Positions 42,216 through 51,035 of a DNA stretch of 64,000 bases are shown here, piece by piece. The position numbers were made by a program, and so were the translations under genes. The notes under the pieces are model-generated. The model was not told where the DNA came from. It made no database searches and worked only from the letters and a program-made list of their open reading frames with translations. Source of the DNA: Sulfurimonas sp. (GTDB lineage Bacteria > Campylobacterota > Campylobacteria > Campylobacterales > Sulfurimonadaceae); contig NZ_JALOAN010000006.1 of the NCBI RefSeq assembly GCF_023228785.1, forward strand, positions 12,388 through 76,387, written 5' to 3'. Each line of letters opens with the position of its first letter. The first letter of the stretch is position 1.

Positions 42216-43676
42216 TCATCTTCCTAATATATTTTTATAGATATCTACATACTCTAAAGCTGCACTATCCCAACCAAAATACTCACCCATCGCTCTTTTT
42301 TGCATCTCTTTAAATGAGTCAGGAGAGTTATAGTAAACATCTAACGCCCACTTTATAGTGTGGTAAAGTGCATCATTTGAAGCCTCATAAAACTTAAATC
42401 CATTCCCACTCTCATGAAACTCATCAAAGTTGTCTATGGTGTCGTCCAAACCGCCTGTAGCTCTTACTATTGGTAAAGTCCCATATCTTAGACTATAGAT
42501 CTGGTTAAGTCCACATGGCTCAAATAGTGAGGGCATTAAAAACATATCGCTTGCTGCTTCTATTTTGTGTGCTAGTGCATCTGAATAACCCACATGAACA
42601 GCAAAGTTTGGGCGATGGTATGAAGTTGTGCTAAAGAAATCTTCTGCCCACTTCTCGCCAGTTCCAAGGACTACGATTTGAACATCAAAATCTAGTATAG
42701 AGTTAAGGATGGAAGCTATCATCGCTATGCCTTTTTGCTCTACAAATCTTCCCACAAAGCCAATTAGAGCTACATCATCTCTAACCTCAAGTCCAAAGTG
42801 TTTTTGGATATCTCGCTTGCAAACAAGCTTTCCACTCATATCATCAGCGTCATACTTCTTAGCAATGTGTTTATCAACAGAAGGATTCCACTCATCATAG
42901 TCAACACCATTTAAGATCCCATAAACTTTATGAGCATGTGCTTGTATGTGATGCTCTAAGCCAAAACCAAACTCTTGTGTCTGGATCTCTTGTGCATACT
43001 TTTTAGAGACTGTTGTAACTGCATCTGCTCTTGATATTCCCGCTTTTAGAAAGTTTACTCCATCATGACTCTCTAGATCGTGTGAGTTAAAGTAGTTCCA
43101 ACCAACTTCTAAAACATCTATGGCACCTTTAAAGAAATGTCCTTGATGCTGTAGGTTGTGAATGGTTAAAACTGATTTTGCATATGCGAAGTCATGGTAA
43201 AATCTAGTTCTCATAAGAAGCGGAATTGTAGCCGTGTGCCAATCGTTTGCATGGACTATATCTGGTGCAAAATTTAGCATATTTGAGAGTTGTAAAACTG
43301 CCTTAGAGAAGAAGATAAAACGGTTGTCATTATCTTTAAAGCCCTCGCCTGCTTCATCTTCGTAGAGCCTGCTTCTACCAAAATACTCCTCATAGTCTAT
43401 AAAGTATATTGGTACCTTACTATTTGGAAGTGTTGTAGTATAAACCGCTGCCCAAAACTCGCCCATAACGCCCATTGGAACGCCTAGAGGAGCTTCAAGT
43501 TTTACTAGATCTGCTGTGTCTATTTGGTAGTATCTCGGCATTACAATTATGATGTTGTGACCTAGCTCTTTTATGGCTTTTGGAAGAGCACCGGCTACAT
43601 CAGCCAGACCTCCAGTTTTAGCATATGGAACAACCTCTGATGCTGCAAATAATATGTTAAGCTTTTTTTTACTCAT
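42216..43676 (-). CDS. glgA: Glycogen synthase, copy 1
   Basis: 486 residues, GT5 family. It elongates alpha-1,4-glucan from ADP- or UDP-glucose. Motifs: FAASEVVPYAKTGGLADVAGALP (nucleotide-sugar loop), VHANDWHTATIPLLMRT, LTIHNLQHQG, GILNGVDYDEWNPS, GFVGRFVEQKGI, MPSLFEPCGLNQIYSLRYGTLPIVRATGGL. It shares only the family core with the second GlgA in this cluster, so they are not a recent duplication. Overlaps the ROK kinase gene by 4 bases. Confidence 0.95.
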   Translation of the reverse strand: MSKKKLNILFAASEVVPYAKTGGLADVAGALPKAIKELGHNIIIVMPRYYQIDTADLVKLEAPLGVPMGVMGEFWAAVYTTTLPNSKVPIYFIDYEEYFGRSRLYEDEAGEGFKDNDNRFIFFSKAVLQLSNMLNFAPDIVHANDWHTATIPLLMRTRFYHDFAYAKSVLTIHNLQHQGHFFKGAIDVLEVGWNYFNSHDLESHDGVNFLKAGISRADAVTTVSKKYAQEIQTQEFGFGLEHHIQAHAHKVYGILNGVDYDEWNPSVDKHIAKKYDADDMSGKLVCKRDIQKHFGLEVRDDVALIGFVGRFVEQKGIAMIASILNSILDFDVQIVVLGTGEKWAEDFFSTTSYHRPNFAVHVGYSDALAHKIEAASDMFLMPSLFEPCGLNQIYSLRYGTLPIVRATGGLDDTIDNFDEFHESGNGFKFYEASNDALYHTIKWALDVYYNSPDSFKEMQKRAMGEYFGWDSAALEYVDIYKNILGR

Positions 43677-44506
43677 CTTAAGTCCTTTAGCATTAAAGCA
43701 CCTATTATCGGTGCATTATTAAGTTTTGTCTTGATTATTTTTACACCTCTAAGTGCGACAGGCATAGCAAACTCTTCTATCTTACTAGCTATTATACTCT
43801 CAAGTTGTGGGTTTGACTCTATAATTCCACCACCTAAAACTACGACTTTTGGATTAAAAAGCGTTATGGCAGTTGAGACTGAATAAAGAAGTGCAAGTTC
43901 AAACTCTTTATAGATCTCACTAAACTCTGGAGTATCCTTTAGATCTTGTAAATTAAGTTTTGGATCTATCTTTTTATGTTTTTTCCATCTATCTAAGGCA
44001 GATCCAGAAGCAAAAAGTTCGATGCAGTTACTCTTACCACATCCACAGACAAAAGGCGCCTCTTTATATGCAATATGCCCTATCTCAGTAGCCACGCCAC
44101 TAAAACCAGTTATAAGATTGCCTGAACTAACAACTCCAAGACCAAGCCCAGTTCCTATATATATAGCACAAACATCTTCTTCTTTTAAGTAAGTACTCTC
44201 TGCTATTACTGCACAGTTTAAGTCGTTTTCTATAAAGAGTGAGATCTCATATTTATCTTTAAAATACTCTTTTATTTCGTGTACATCTACTTTAATATTT
44301 GGAGCAGAGATTATCACTCCATCTTTTACTTGTCCAGCATAAGAGATGCATATAGTTTTTATATCACTATGATCTTTTATGATTGTCTCCATCCATGATG
44401 CAAGTCCAACAGTTGAACTCTTCTCATTTAACTTCTCTTGCAATCCATTTTTAGAATGGATCTCAGCTCGAAGATGTGTTCCACCTGCATCAACTACTAA
44501 AGTCAT
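43673..44506 (-). CDS. ROK family glucokinase-like sugar kinase
   Basis: 277 residues. The N-terminal phosphate loop is VVDAGGTHLRAEI; the sugar site contains FIENDLNCAVIAES and GTGLGLGVVSSG. The ROK signature with its zinc Cys residues is GHIAYKEAPFVCGCGKSNCIELFASGSAL. The likely reaction is ATP-dependent phosphorylation of glucose, recovering sugar released from glycogen. It sits between two glgA genes and overlaps both by 4 bases. Confidence 0.88.
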   Translation of the reverse strand: MTLVVDAGGTHLRAEIHSKNGLQEKLNEKSSTVGLASWMETIIKDHSDIKTICISYAGQVKDGVIISAPNIKVDVHEIKEYFKDKYEISLFIENDLNCAVIAESTYLKEEDVCAIYIGTGLGLGVVSSGNLITGFSGVATEIGHIAYKEAPFVCGCGKSNCIELFASGSALDRWKKHKKIDPKLNLQDLKDTPEFSEIYKEFELALLYSVSTAITLFNPKVVVLGGGIIESNPQLESIIASKIEEFAMPVALRGVKIIKTKLNNAPIIGALMLKDLR

Positions 44507-45879
44507 GATAATATCTTTTTATAGATCTCTATATATTTTAATGCACTACTAGTAAATGATAGATCTTTTTTCATAGCAGTCACTCTCATGGAGTTAAATA
44601 GTTCACTTCTCTTTCTAAGATCCATTGCCCTCTCAACTGCTAGAGTTAGATCTTTTTTTCTCTCGCCTTTAAATACAATCCCATCAACACCATCTATAAC
44701 ACTATCTTTTAGTCCACCTATTTCATGCACAATTGGTATAGCTCCATAAGTCATTGAAATCATTTGGCTCAAACCACATGGCTCAAACTTTGATGGCATT
44801 AGTAAAAAGTCTGCAGCTGCATAAATCCTGTGAGAGAGCGCTTCATCATAAATATTTGTAAACTCAAAATTTTCATATTTTTTAGAAAATTTCTCTAACT
44901 TAGCTACAAAGTCAGGACTTCCTTCTCCAACTACATATAGATTTATTTTTTTTGATAATATTTTTTTCAGTGACTTTATAAGTAGATCTATGCCCTTTTG
45001 TTCAACAAGACGAGTCACCATTACAAAAAGTGGAATTTTTGAATTTTTTAAAGAGGAGTTTTTAAAAAAAGCTTTTTTATTTTCTTCTTTTTTATCTAGA
45101 CTTTTATAATCAAAATTTTTGTACAAACTAAGATCAGTTTTTGGATTAAAAAGATTCGTATCTATACCATTTAAAATTCCATACAATTTATTTTTATGAT
45201 ACTTTAAAAAACCCTCAAGTCCGCATCCAAACTCTTTTGTTAAAATCTCTTTTGCATAAGTTGGACTAACGGTAGTTACAGCATCACTATAGGCTATGCC
45301 CGCCTTTAAAAAGCTAATTTTTTCATAAAATTCTAATCCATCTATATTAAAATATTTTTTGCCAATTGAGAGTCTTTTTAGTGACTTCTTACTAAAAATC
45401 CCCTGATATGAAAGGTTATGGATAGTAAAAAGAGTTTTGATTTTTGATTTTTCTTCTTTTAGATAAAGCGAGCTAAGAGCCGTATGCCAATCATTTAGAT
45501 GCAACACATCTACTGATAATCTCTTTGCTAAAACTACTATAGCCTTACAAAAAATCCCAAAACGCAGATCATTATTTACATAATCTCCAAACTCATCACC
45601 ATAAAGGTTTTGTGTGTCACTAAGTAGTGGAGCTTCTACAAAATATGTAGCCGTATTATCTTTTTTGTAAAATTTAAGTTTATAAGAGACTCCGCCTAAA
45701 CTAATCTCATCACTATATTCTAGTACCAATTCCTCTTTTTGCATAAATCCATACATTGGCATAAGAGTCGATATATCTACGAACTTTGATAATGATTTGG
45801 GAAGTGAAGCGGCAACATCTGCTAAACCACCACTTTTGGCATAAGGAAACATTTCACTTGAAGCAAAAAGTATTTTCAT
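44503..45879 (-). CDS. glgA: Glycogen synthase, copy 2
   Basis: 458 residues, GT5 family, with FASSEMFPYAKSGGLADVAASLPKSL, LHLNDWHTALSSLYL, FTIHNLSYQGIF, GILNGIDTNLFNP, VTRLVEQKGIDLL and MPSKFEPCGLSQMISMTYGAIPIVHEIGGL. It is more lysine- and AT-rich than copy 1. One copy might use a different sugar nucleotide or primer, which cannot be decided from sequence. Its ATG overlaps the stop of a 26-codon reading frame (ATGA). Confidence 0.94.
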   Translation of the reverse strand: MKILFASSEMFPYAKSGGLADVAASLPKSLSKFVDISTLMPMYGFMQKEELVLEYSDEISLGGVSYKLKFYKKDNTATYFVEAPLLSDTQNLYGDEFGDYVNNDLRFGIFCKAIVVLAKRLSVDVLHLNDWHTALSSLYLKEEKSKIKTLFTIHNLSYQGIFSKKSLKRLSIGKKYFNIDGLEFYEKISFLKAGIAYSDAVTTVSPTYAKEILTKEFGCGLEGFLKYHKNKLYGILNGIDTNLFNPKTDLSLYKNFDYKSLDKKEENKKAFFKNSSLKNSKIPLFVMVTRLVEQKGIDLLIKSLKKILSKKINLYVVGEGSPDFVAKLEKFSKKYENFEFTNIYDEALSHRIYAAADFLLMPSKFEPCGLSQMISMTYGAIPIVHEIGGLKDSVIDGVDGIVFKGERKKDLTLAVERAMDLRKRSELFNSMRVTAMKKDLSFTSSALKYIEIYKKILS

Positions 45880-45956
45880 TGTATACTCTTTAACGACTCT
45901 TTTAACTTACTTTGAGTTTTTACTTGAGTCAATCTACTAAGCAAAATATTTATCAT
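45876..45956 (-). CDS. Possible 26-residue peptide between galT-like and glgA genes
   Basis: ATG at 45956 lies one base after the stop of the galT-like gene and is preceded by GAGGAG at 6 bases. The frame encodes MINILLSRLTQVKTQ followed by SKLKESLKSIQ, an amphipathic, lysine-rich helix, and its stop overlaps the glgA start (ATGA). It fills exactly the space between the two genes, which suggests a translated coupling peptide or small regulatory protein. Function unknown. Confidence 0.45.
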   Translation of the reverse strand: MINILLSRLTQVKTQSKLKESLKSIQ

Positions 45957-45957
45957 C

Positions 45958-46971
45958 TCAATCTCCTCGTAATAGTCGTGCACAATACTCTGGTTCAACA
46001 CTATTTATATACATTCCAGTAGAGACTTCAAAACCACCTAACCTATAGATCCTAGGTGCTACTCTTAAGGTAAATCGATAATTTTTATCAATACTAAACA
46101 TATATTTTTCAGCCTCAAAGTTTGGGTTTAGTGGCGCTAAGTCAAAGTATAAGTTGTAATCAAAAACTCCAAGCTGTTGATTTAATTTTTTAAATGTCAT
46201 TTTTATTATATTTGCTAGATCTATAAGATCTTCTCTAGAACATCTGTTTAAACTAGATATGTTTTTAGTAGGAGCTATCATAACTTCAAATGGAAACTCA
46301 CTTGCATATGGACAAAAAGAGACAAAGTTCCCAACAATATATAGAACTCTTTTCTTCACCTTGATCTCATTATGCACTACATCTTCTATCTTTCCTCGTC
46401 CATGACGCAAATAGTACTCTTCATTTCTACTTAAAAAAGCTAATTGCTTCTTAGGTATAACAGGAAGTGCCAATAATTGAGTATGAGGATGATCTTGTGT
46501 AGCTCCAGCATTTTGTCCAAAATTTTTGAAAATACTCAAATAAATCAGTCTTTTATCATTCTTAAGATCTTCCATCCTTATAATCATTGTGCGTAACCAA
46601 TTTTCTATATCGTTAACACTCATATCACCAATATCACAATCATGACAAGGAGAGTCTATTAAGATCTCATGAGCACCCACTCCAGATCTATACTCAAATA
46701 GACCATCTCTTTGGGCTATATCTTCAAGTTCAACCTGCACAGCCTTATAAAGATTTGGTACTACTCTTGTTCTCCACATTCCTTTGTTTGGCTCGTTATA
46801 CCTTAGAGCATAGACCTCATTAGGAGTCAAATGTTCATTTCCTTCGCAAAATGGACAATTTGGATTAATCTTTTTTCGCTTAGTGTAGCCTTCTAAATTT
46901 GGTCTATGCAACCTCTCTGGTGCGATAATTACATATTTGTTATTAATTGTATCTAATCTTATTTCAGACAT
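45958..46971 (-). CDS. galT: Galactose-1-phosphate uridylyltransferase-like protein
   Basis: 337 residues, HIT-superfamily GalT fold. Zinc-binding NCPFCEGNE lies near residue 38, and the catalytic HPH is in FGQNAGATQDHPHTQLLALP (HPHTQ instead of the usual HPHxQ with Gly). The second half has SEFPFEVMIAPTKNIS and the closing GGFEVSTGMYINSVEPE. In the glycogen context it may exchange nucleotidyl groups between glucose-1-P and another sugar-1-P, supplying UDP- or ADP-glucose, instead of serving galactose use; galK and galE are absent. Overlaps the GH57 gene by 8 bases. Confidence 0.85.
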   Translation of the reverse strand: MSEIRLDTINNKYVIIAPERLHRPNLEGYTKRKKINPNCPFCEGNEHLTPNEVYALRYNEPNKGMWRTRVVPNLYKAVQVELEDIAQRDGLFEYRSGVGAHEILIDSPCHDCDIGDMSVNDIENWLRTMIIRMEDLKNDKRLIYLSIFKNFGQNAGATQDHPHTQLLALPVIPKKQLAFLSRNEEYYLRHGRGKIEDVVHNEIKVKKRVLYIVGNFVSFCPYASEFPFEVMIAPTKNISSLNRCSREDLIDLANIIKMTFKKLNQQLGVFDYNLYFDLAPLNPNFEAEKYMFSIDKNYRFTLRVAPRIYRLGGFEVSTGMYINSVEPEYCARLLRGD

Positions 46972-48994
46972 TTTTTACCTCTAATGCGACATTTAAACTT
47001 AATTTTGATTCATACGAAGTTGAAAATATAAAAGATATTCCTTGCGCTACTTTATCAAAGCCACTCTCACTTTGAGATACTGTATTTAAAATATATCCAT
47101 AGATATTACACTTCTTGTTTGTTGTTAACTTTAAGATCTGATTTGTAAAATCATCAACTATAATAAGTTCATCACAATCAACTTCACTAAAGCCATTTTC
47201 AATAGTTTTAGAATTGAAAGTAACTTTATGAGGATGTGCAAAATGAAAGTTAAACTCCATTGCATAAAAGAGTTTTTGCGAGTACTTGCTATCTACATCT
47301 AAGTTTAACTCTATTTTATTTTTATCAAACATATACTCTTTTGTTAATCTTGTTGGATATGACTCATCTAGGTACAATCCTCCATCTCTTATAAAGATGT
47401 TTTCTTTCTCATTCTTTACAAAAGCTTGATTTACAAAGTCACCAACTTCTCTAAATGTAAGATCTTTAAAACTTTCTAAGCAAAAACCTTCAAAACTAAA
47501 ATGATCTATAAATGAGTACTTTGGATACCAATCATATATGAGTTCATCTTTTAAACTCTCATCTATAAGCACAGCATCACTATGTATAGTCTCTATCTCA
47601 TCTTCACTACTTTGGTGGACTATCTCTACTTTTGGATTTAAGATTTTTTCATGGTAAGCCTCTTTCCTTCTCATAAGAGTGTTTTGCCAATTAAAAAAGG
47701 TCTCTAAAGATCCAAGTTCAATCATTTGAGCGCCATGTCTTGTTGAAAAAACAGCACTAAGGTTTTGAGTCAATACTTTAAGTTCATCATATCCATCTTT
47801 GTTTATATCCAAGAGTTCGTATGTTGTGTGTTTTTGAGCTCTTGTTTTTTCTATCTCAAGAAGATATTTATAAGCATTGTCTCTTAGATTTGGAAGATAA
47901 AGACCTCCAAAAACACCGTGCCAAAAAACATCATTTGTTTGTAGTTTATAGAGTAGATCTAGAGTACTTTTATCTAAATTTTCTTGATTTAGGCTAAGGT
48001 TTAACATTCTTTTATGGAGATAATTACTCTCACTATATTTTATAAAAAAATTCTTCCAAACACCGCCTTTTACAAAGGCAACTGCCATCTTATTAAAATA
48101 CTCATCTCCAAGAGATTGTTTTAAGCTCTCTAGAGCTATCGTTTGCGCTGGTTTTAAACTCCACTCTCCCATCTCAAAATATGAAGTGTTATTTAAATAA
48201 GCTAAGCCTAAAGAGCGATTTTGCTTCATATAGTCACTAAAGTGTTGTGTTTGAATCTGTTTATGACCTATAACAGCTTTTAAAAACTTCTCAAGCCATT
48301 TTTTCTCATATACCCATTCATGTGTTTTTGGCCATAAACCAAATTTTTCTGCATCATCAAATATTATAGCTGCAGAGTTTTCGCTATCTGCACATTTGAG
48401 AATGGTATCAATAGCACGCTGGACACTAAAAAATGGCAAAGCATATCTAAGAGACTGAGCAATTGGAAATAAACCAATCTCCAAACCACTCTCTTCAGTT
48501 TTATAATATCCATTCATCTTATTTGCATCAAAGCCACTGCTTAAAAAATGATAATCATCTACCATAACAAATTCATTCCCACAAGAGGCTATATCTAGAA
48601 CTATTGAAGACTCCCAAACACGTTCAGTAAGCCATAAACCTTTTGGCTTTACGCCGAGATGTTTTTTTATATATTTATTTAGTTTTTTGATCTGTGCCTT
48701 GCGATCATTTGATGGGATTGAACTAAGCACTGGCTCATAGTATCCTGCACCTATCCACTCAATAGATCCATTATCAGTTAATGTCTTCATATTTTGAAAT
48801 ATATCAGGACTGTTTTTTCTGATCCTATCAAGCAACCAACCACTACAATGTACACTAAACTTAAACTCTGGATAATTAACCATAGTCTCAAAAAAAGGTT
48901 TATAACAAAGTTCTATAGCCTCATCAACGGCATCCCCAAAATTATCAACTGGTTGATGCATATGCACACCAAACAACAACGATACTTTATGCAT
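46964..48994 (-). CDS. GH57 4-alpha-glucanotransferase/amylase-like enzyme, type 1
   Basis: 676 residues. The GH57 motifs are all present: LLFGVHMHQPVDNFGDA (motif 1), GYYEPVLSSIPSNDR, GLWLTERVWESS with the nucleophile Glu (motif 3), AIIFDDAEKFGLWP with the acid Asp (motif 4), and a C-terminal beta domain of the DUF1926 type with YSFIDHFSFEGFCLESFKDL. This arrangement matches the Thermococcus 4-alpha-glucanotransferase group, which transfers maltooligosaccharide chains. It should act in the cytoplasm on glycogen or linear glucans. Confidence 0.85.
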   Translation of the reverse strand: MHKVSLLFGVHMHQPVDNFGDAVDEAIELCYKPFFETMVNYPEFKFSVHCSGWLLDRIRKNSPDIFQNMKTLTDNGSIEWIGAGYYEPVLSSIPSNDRKAQIKKLNKYIKKHLGVKPKGLWLTERVWESSIVLDIASCGNEFVMVDDYHFLSSGFDANKMNGYYKTEESGLEIGLFPIAQSLRYALPFFSVQRAIDTILKCADSENSAAIIFDDAEKFGLWPKTHEWVYEKKWLEKFLKAVIGHKQIQTQHFSDYMKQNRSLGLAYLNNTSYFEMGEWSLKPAQTIALESLKQSLGDEYFNKMAVAFVKGGVWKNFFIKYSESNYLHKRMLNLSLNQENLDKSTLDLLYKLQTNDVFWHGVFGGLYLPNLRDNAYKYLLEIEKTRAQKHTTYELLDINKDGYDELKVLTQNLSAVFSTRHGAQMIELGSLETFFNWQNTLMRRKEAYHEKILNPKVEIVHQSSEDEIETIHSDAVLIDESLKDELIYDWYPKYSFIDHFSFEGFCLESFKDLTFREVGDFVNQAFVKNEKENIFIRDGGLYLDESYPTRLTKEYMFDKNKIELNLDVDSKYSQKLFYAMEFNFHFAHPHKVTFNSKTIENGFSEVDCDELIIVDDFTNQILKLTTNKKCNIYGYILNTVSQSESGFDKVAQGISFIFSTSYESKLSLNVALEVKNV

Positions 48995-49003
48995 ATTTTT
49001 TCC

Positions 49004-51025
49004 TTATATAAACCAGTTTTTACTATAATCGTTACCTAAATCAATTTTAAGCTCACCAAAACCTGGAAGAGATTGAATAATCTTTTCATCCTGTTCAACT
49101 TCAAAGATTAGAGATATCGAATCATCTTCTATTAACTTTTTATCTATGCTTAGTTCAAACACATTTTCAAAGGCGACTTCAACTTCGAGTGGTCCTATAA
49201 AAGTTTTTTGTGATTTCATGGCTAATCTTGCCTTTACATTTAAAGGTTCAATCGCAACATTTATAAAATCATCACTACTCATTTTATTTCTTTTAGCTAA
49301 AAAAGATATATAGATTTTTTCATTATCTTGACCATATAGTATCTTTCTTATTGGTCCTCTTTGTCTATCCATAGTTGAAAAAAGCTTACTCTCATCAATA
49401 ACACCACAACCAATCCACTCAAAAAAAGAGTCATGTTTTCCATTTATATGTGGAGATATATGTGATTGTGGTTTTAACCAAAAGTTCACAACACTCTTAT
49501 CTTCTAGTATTGGTATAAAAATATCAGTTGGAGCTTTAAGATTCATCAGTTCATAGATCTCGATCAAGTGATTTCTAAATAACTCATCAAACTCTACACC
49601 AAACTCTGTAAAGTGATCATCTCCATACCACCAAAACCAATCTGAACACTCAGCAGATAAAAAATGCTCACTAATCTTGGCTTTTGTTTCATCACTTAAA
49701 GTCTCTTTATGTCTTTGATAATCCTTTTTTGTAACATATATAAGTTCCCAAGCTCTTGTTTTTTCATTGTGCCCAACCCAAGTATTAAACTCGCCATTGA
49801 TCCAACTCCCAGGAGCTAAATGCTCAAGTTTAGTTTTATCTAACTCATAGACTTCATCCATCGTTAAAGTCTTACACCATGATAAGTTATTTAATTTACC
49901 ATAAAGCGCATCAAAAAAATCAAAGCCATTGTTTTTGTAAAACTCCCATGCATTCTCACCATCTAAAATGATAAAAACTGTATTATTATTATTTTTATTT
50001 TCTATCTTTTGAAGTTCATTTATAAAATTATTTGTAGCAGAGATAGCTTCTTGATGTCTATATGAAAAACCAATCAAGTCACTTAAGTAGTGATCTCTAA
50101 ATCCCATACACATCTCTTTATATTGATACGTTTTATAGAGATTGTCCCTATTGTAAGAATTTATAGATTTAAAAAGTATCGCCTCATCAGTCGCTATCCA
50201 CTTAATACCATGTTCGCTTAAAAGTGCTACAGTTTTTTCATCTACTGAACCCTCAGCGGGCCAAAATCCATCTGGTGTAAAGCCAAATGTTTTAAGAAAT
50301 AACTCTTTTGACTTTATAACTTGCAAAGCTGCATCATCAGCTAGTGAGATGTGATCTTTTGGAATATTTGTACTTGAATTTGCATATACTGCATTTTTCA
50401 TATCTAGAAGTAGTGGTAAAATCGGATGATTTAAAGGTGTTGTCGATATGCTGATAACACCTTCATCATGTAACCTTTTGTAATAATCAAAGATCACAGA
50501 TACAAATCTAGAAAGCTCTCTTAAAAGTAAAGCTTTATCTTCGTAATCATAATCTCTTTGCTTTTGAATCAGATCTTTTACAACTTGAGAGTTTTCTCTT
50601 AAGTAAAAACCACACCAAGAGAGCATAAAAAGCACTTCAATATCTAAAAGATCATTATTGTTAAAATGCTCTCTACTATATAACTCTTTATATCTTGGAA
50701 ACTCTTTAACCATAGTATCGTACTGTGTGCTTTTACATATTTTTAAAATCCAAGCTCTTGATTCTTCATCTAAAAGAGTTGGATCACTAAGCCAAAGAGC
50801 TAAAAATTTATCATGCTCATCTGCTCTATTATAGTAGAGTTCCAATTGTGATATAAGCGGAGAGGTTATGTTAAAAGTAGCCTTTAAACCCTTATGTCTG
50901 TAAAGCATCCAAGGCATGTCATAATAATCTTTTATTGCATGCAGAAAAACCCATGGCATCTGCATAATACCTGTAGCATCACGATAATCAGGTTGATGCA
51001 TGTGCCATATAAAACTAAGATTCAA
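49004..51025 (-). CDS. GH57 alpha-glucan-active enzyme, type 2
   Basis: 673 residues. Starts directly with the GH57 motif 1 (SFIWHMHQPDYRD). PDGFWPAEGSVDEKTVALL carries the nucleophile Glu and IILDGENAWEFYKNNG the acid Asp. A C-terminal beta-rich region of about 250 residues follows, which could bind glucan. It belongs to the amylase/amylopullulanase side of GH57 and differs clearly from the neighbouring GH57 protein. No signal peptide, so it is cytoplasmic. Nine bases separate the two genes. Confidence 0.83.
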   Translation of the reverse strand: MNLSFIWHMHQPDYRDATGIMQMPWVFLHAIKDYYDMPWMLYRHKGLKATFNITSPLISQLELYYNRADEHDKFLALWLSDPTLLDEESRAWILKICKSTQYDTMVKEFPRYKELYSREHFNNNDLLDIEVLFMLSWCGFYLRENSQVVKDLIQKQRDYDYEDKALLLRELSRFVSVIFDYYKRLHDEGVISISTTPLNHPILPLLLDMKNAVYANSSTNIPKDHISLADDAALQVIKSKELFLKTFGFTPDGFWPAEGSVDEKTVALLSEHGIKWIATDEAILFKSINSYNRDNLYKTYQYKEMCMGFRDHYLSDLIGFSYRHQEAISATNNFINELQKIENKNNNNTVFIILDGENAWEFYKNNGFDFFDALYGKLNNLSWCKTLTMDEVYELDKTKLEHLAPGSWINGEFNTWVGHNEKTRAWELIYVTKKDYQRHKETLSDETKAKISEHFLSAECSDWFWWYGDDHFTEFGVEFDELFRNHLIEIYELMNLKAPTDIFIPILEDKSVVNFWLKPQSHISPHINGKHDSFFEWIGCGVIDESKLFSTMDRQRGPIRKILYGQDNEKIYISFLAKRNKMSSDDFINVAIEPLNVKARLAMKSQKTFIGPLEVEVAFENVFELSIDKKLIEDDSISLIFEVEQDEKIIQSLPGFGELKIDLGNDYSKNWFI

Positions 51026-51035
51026 CTTTTATCCT

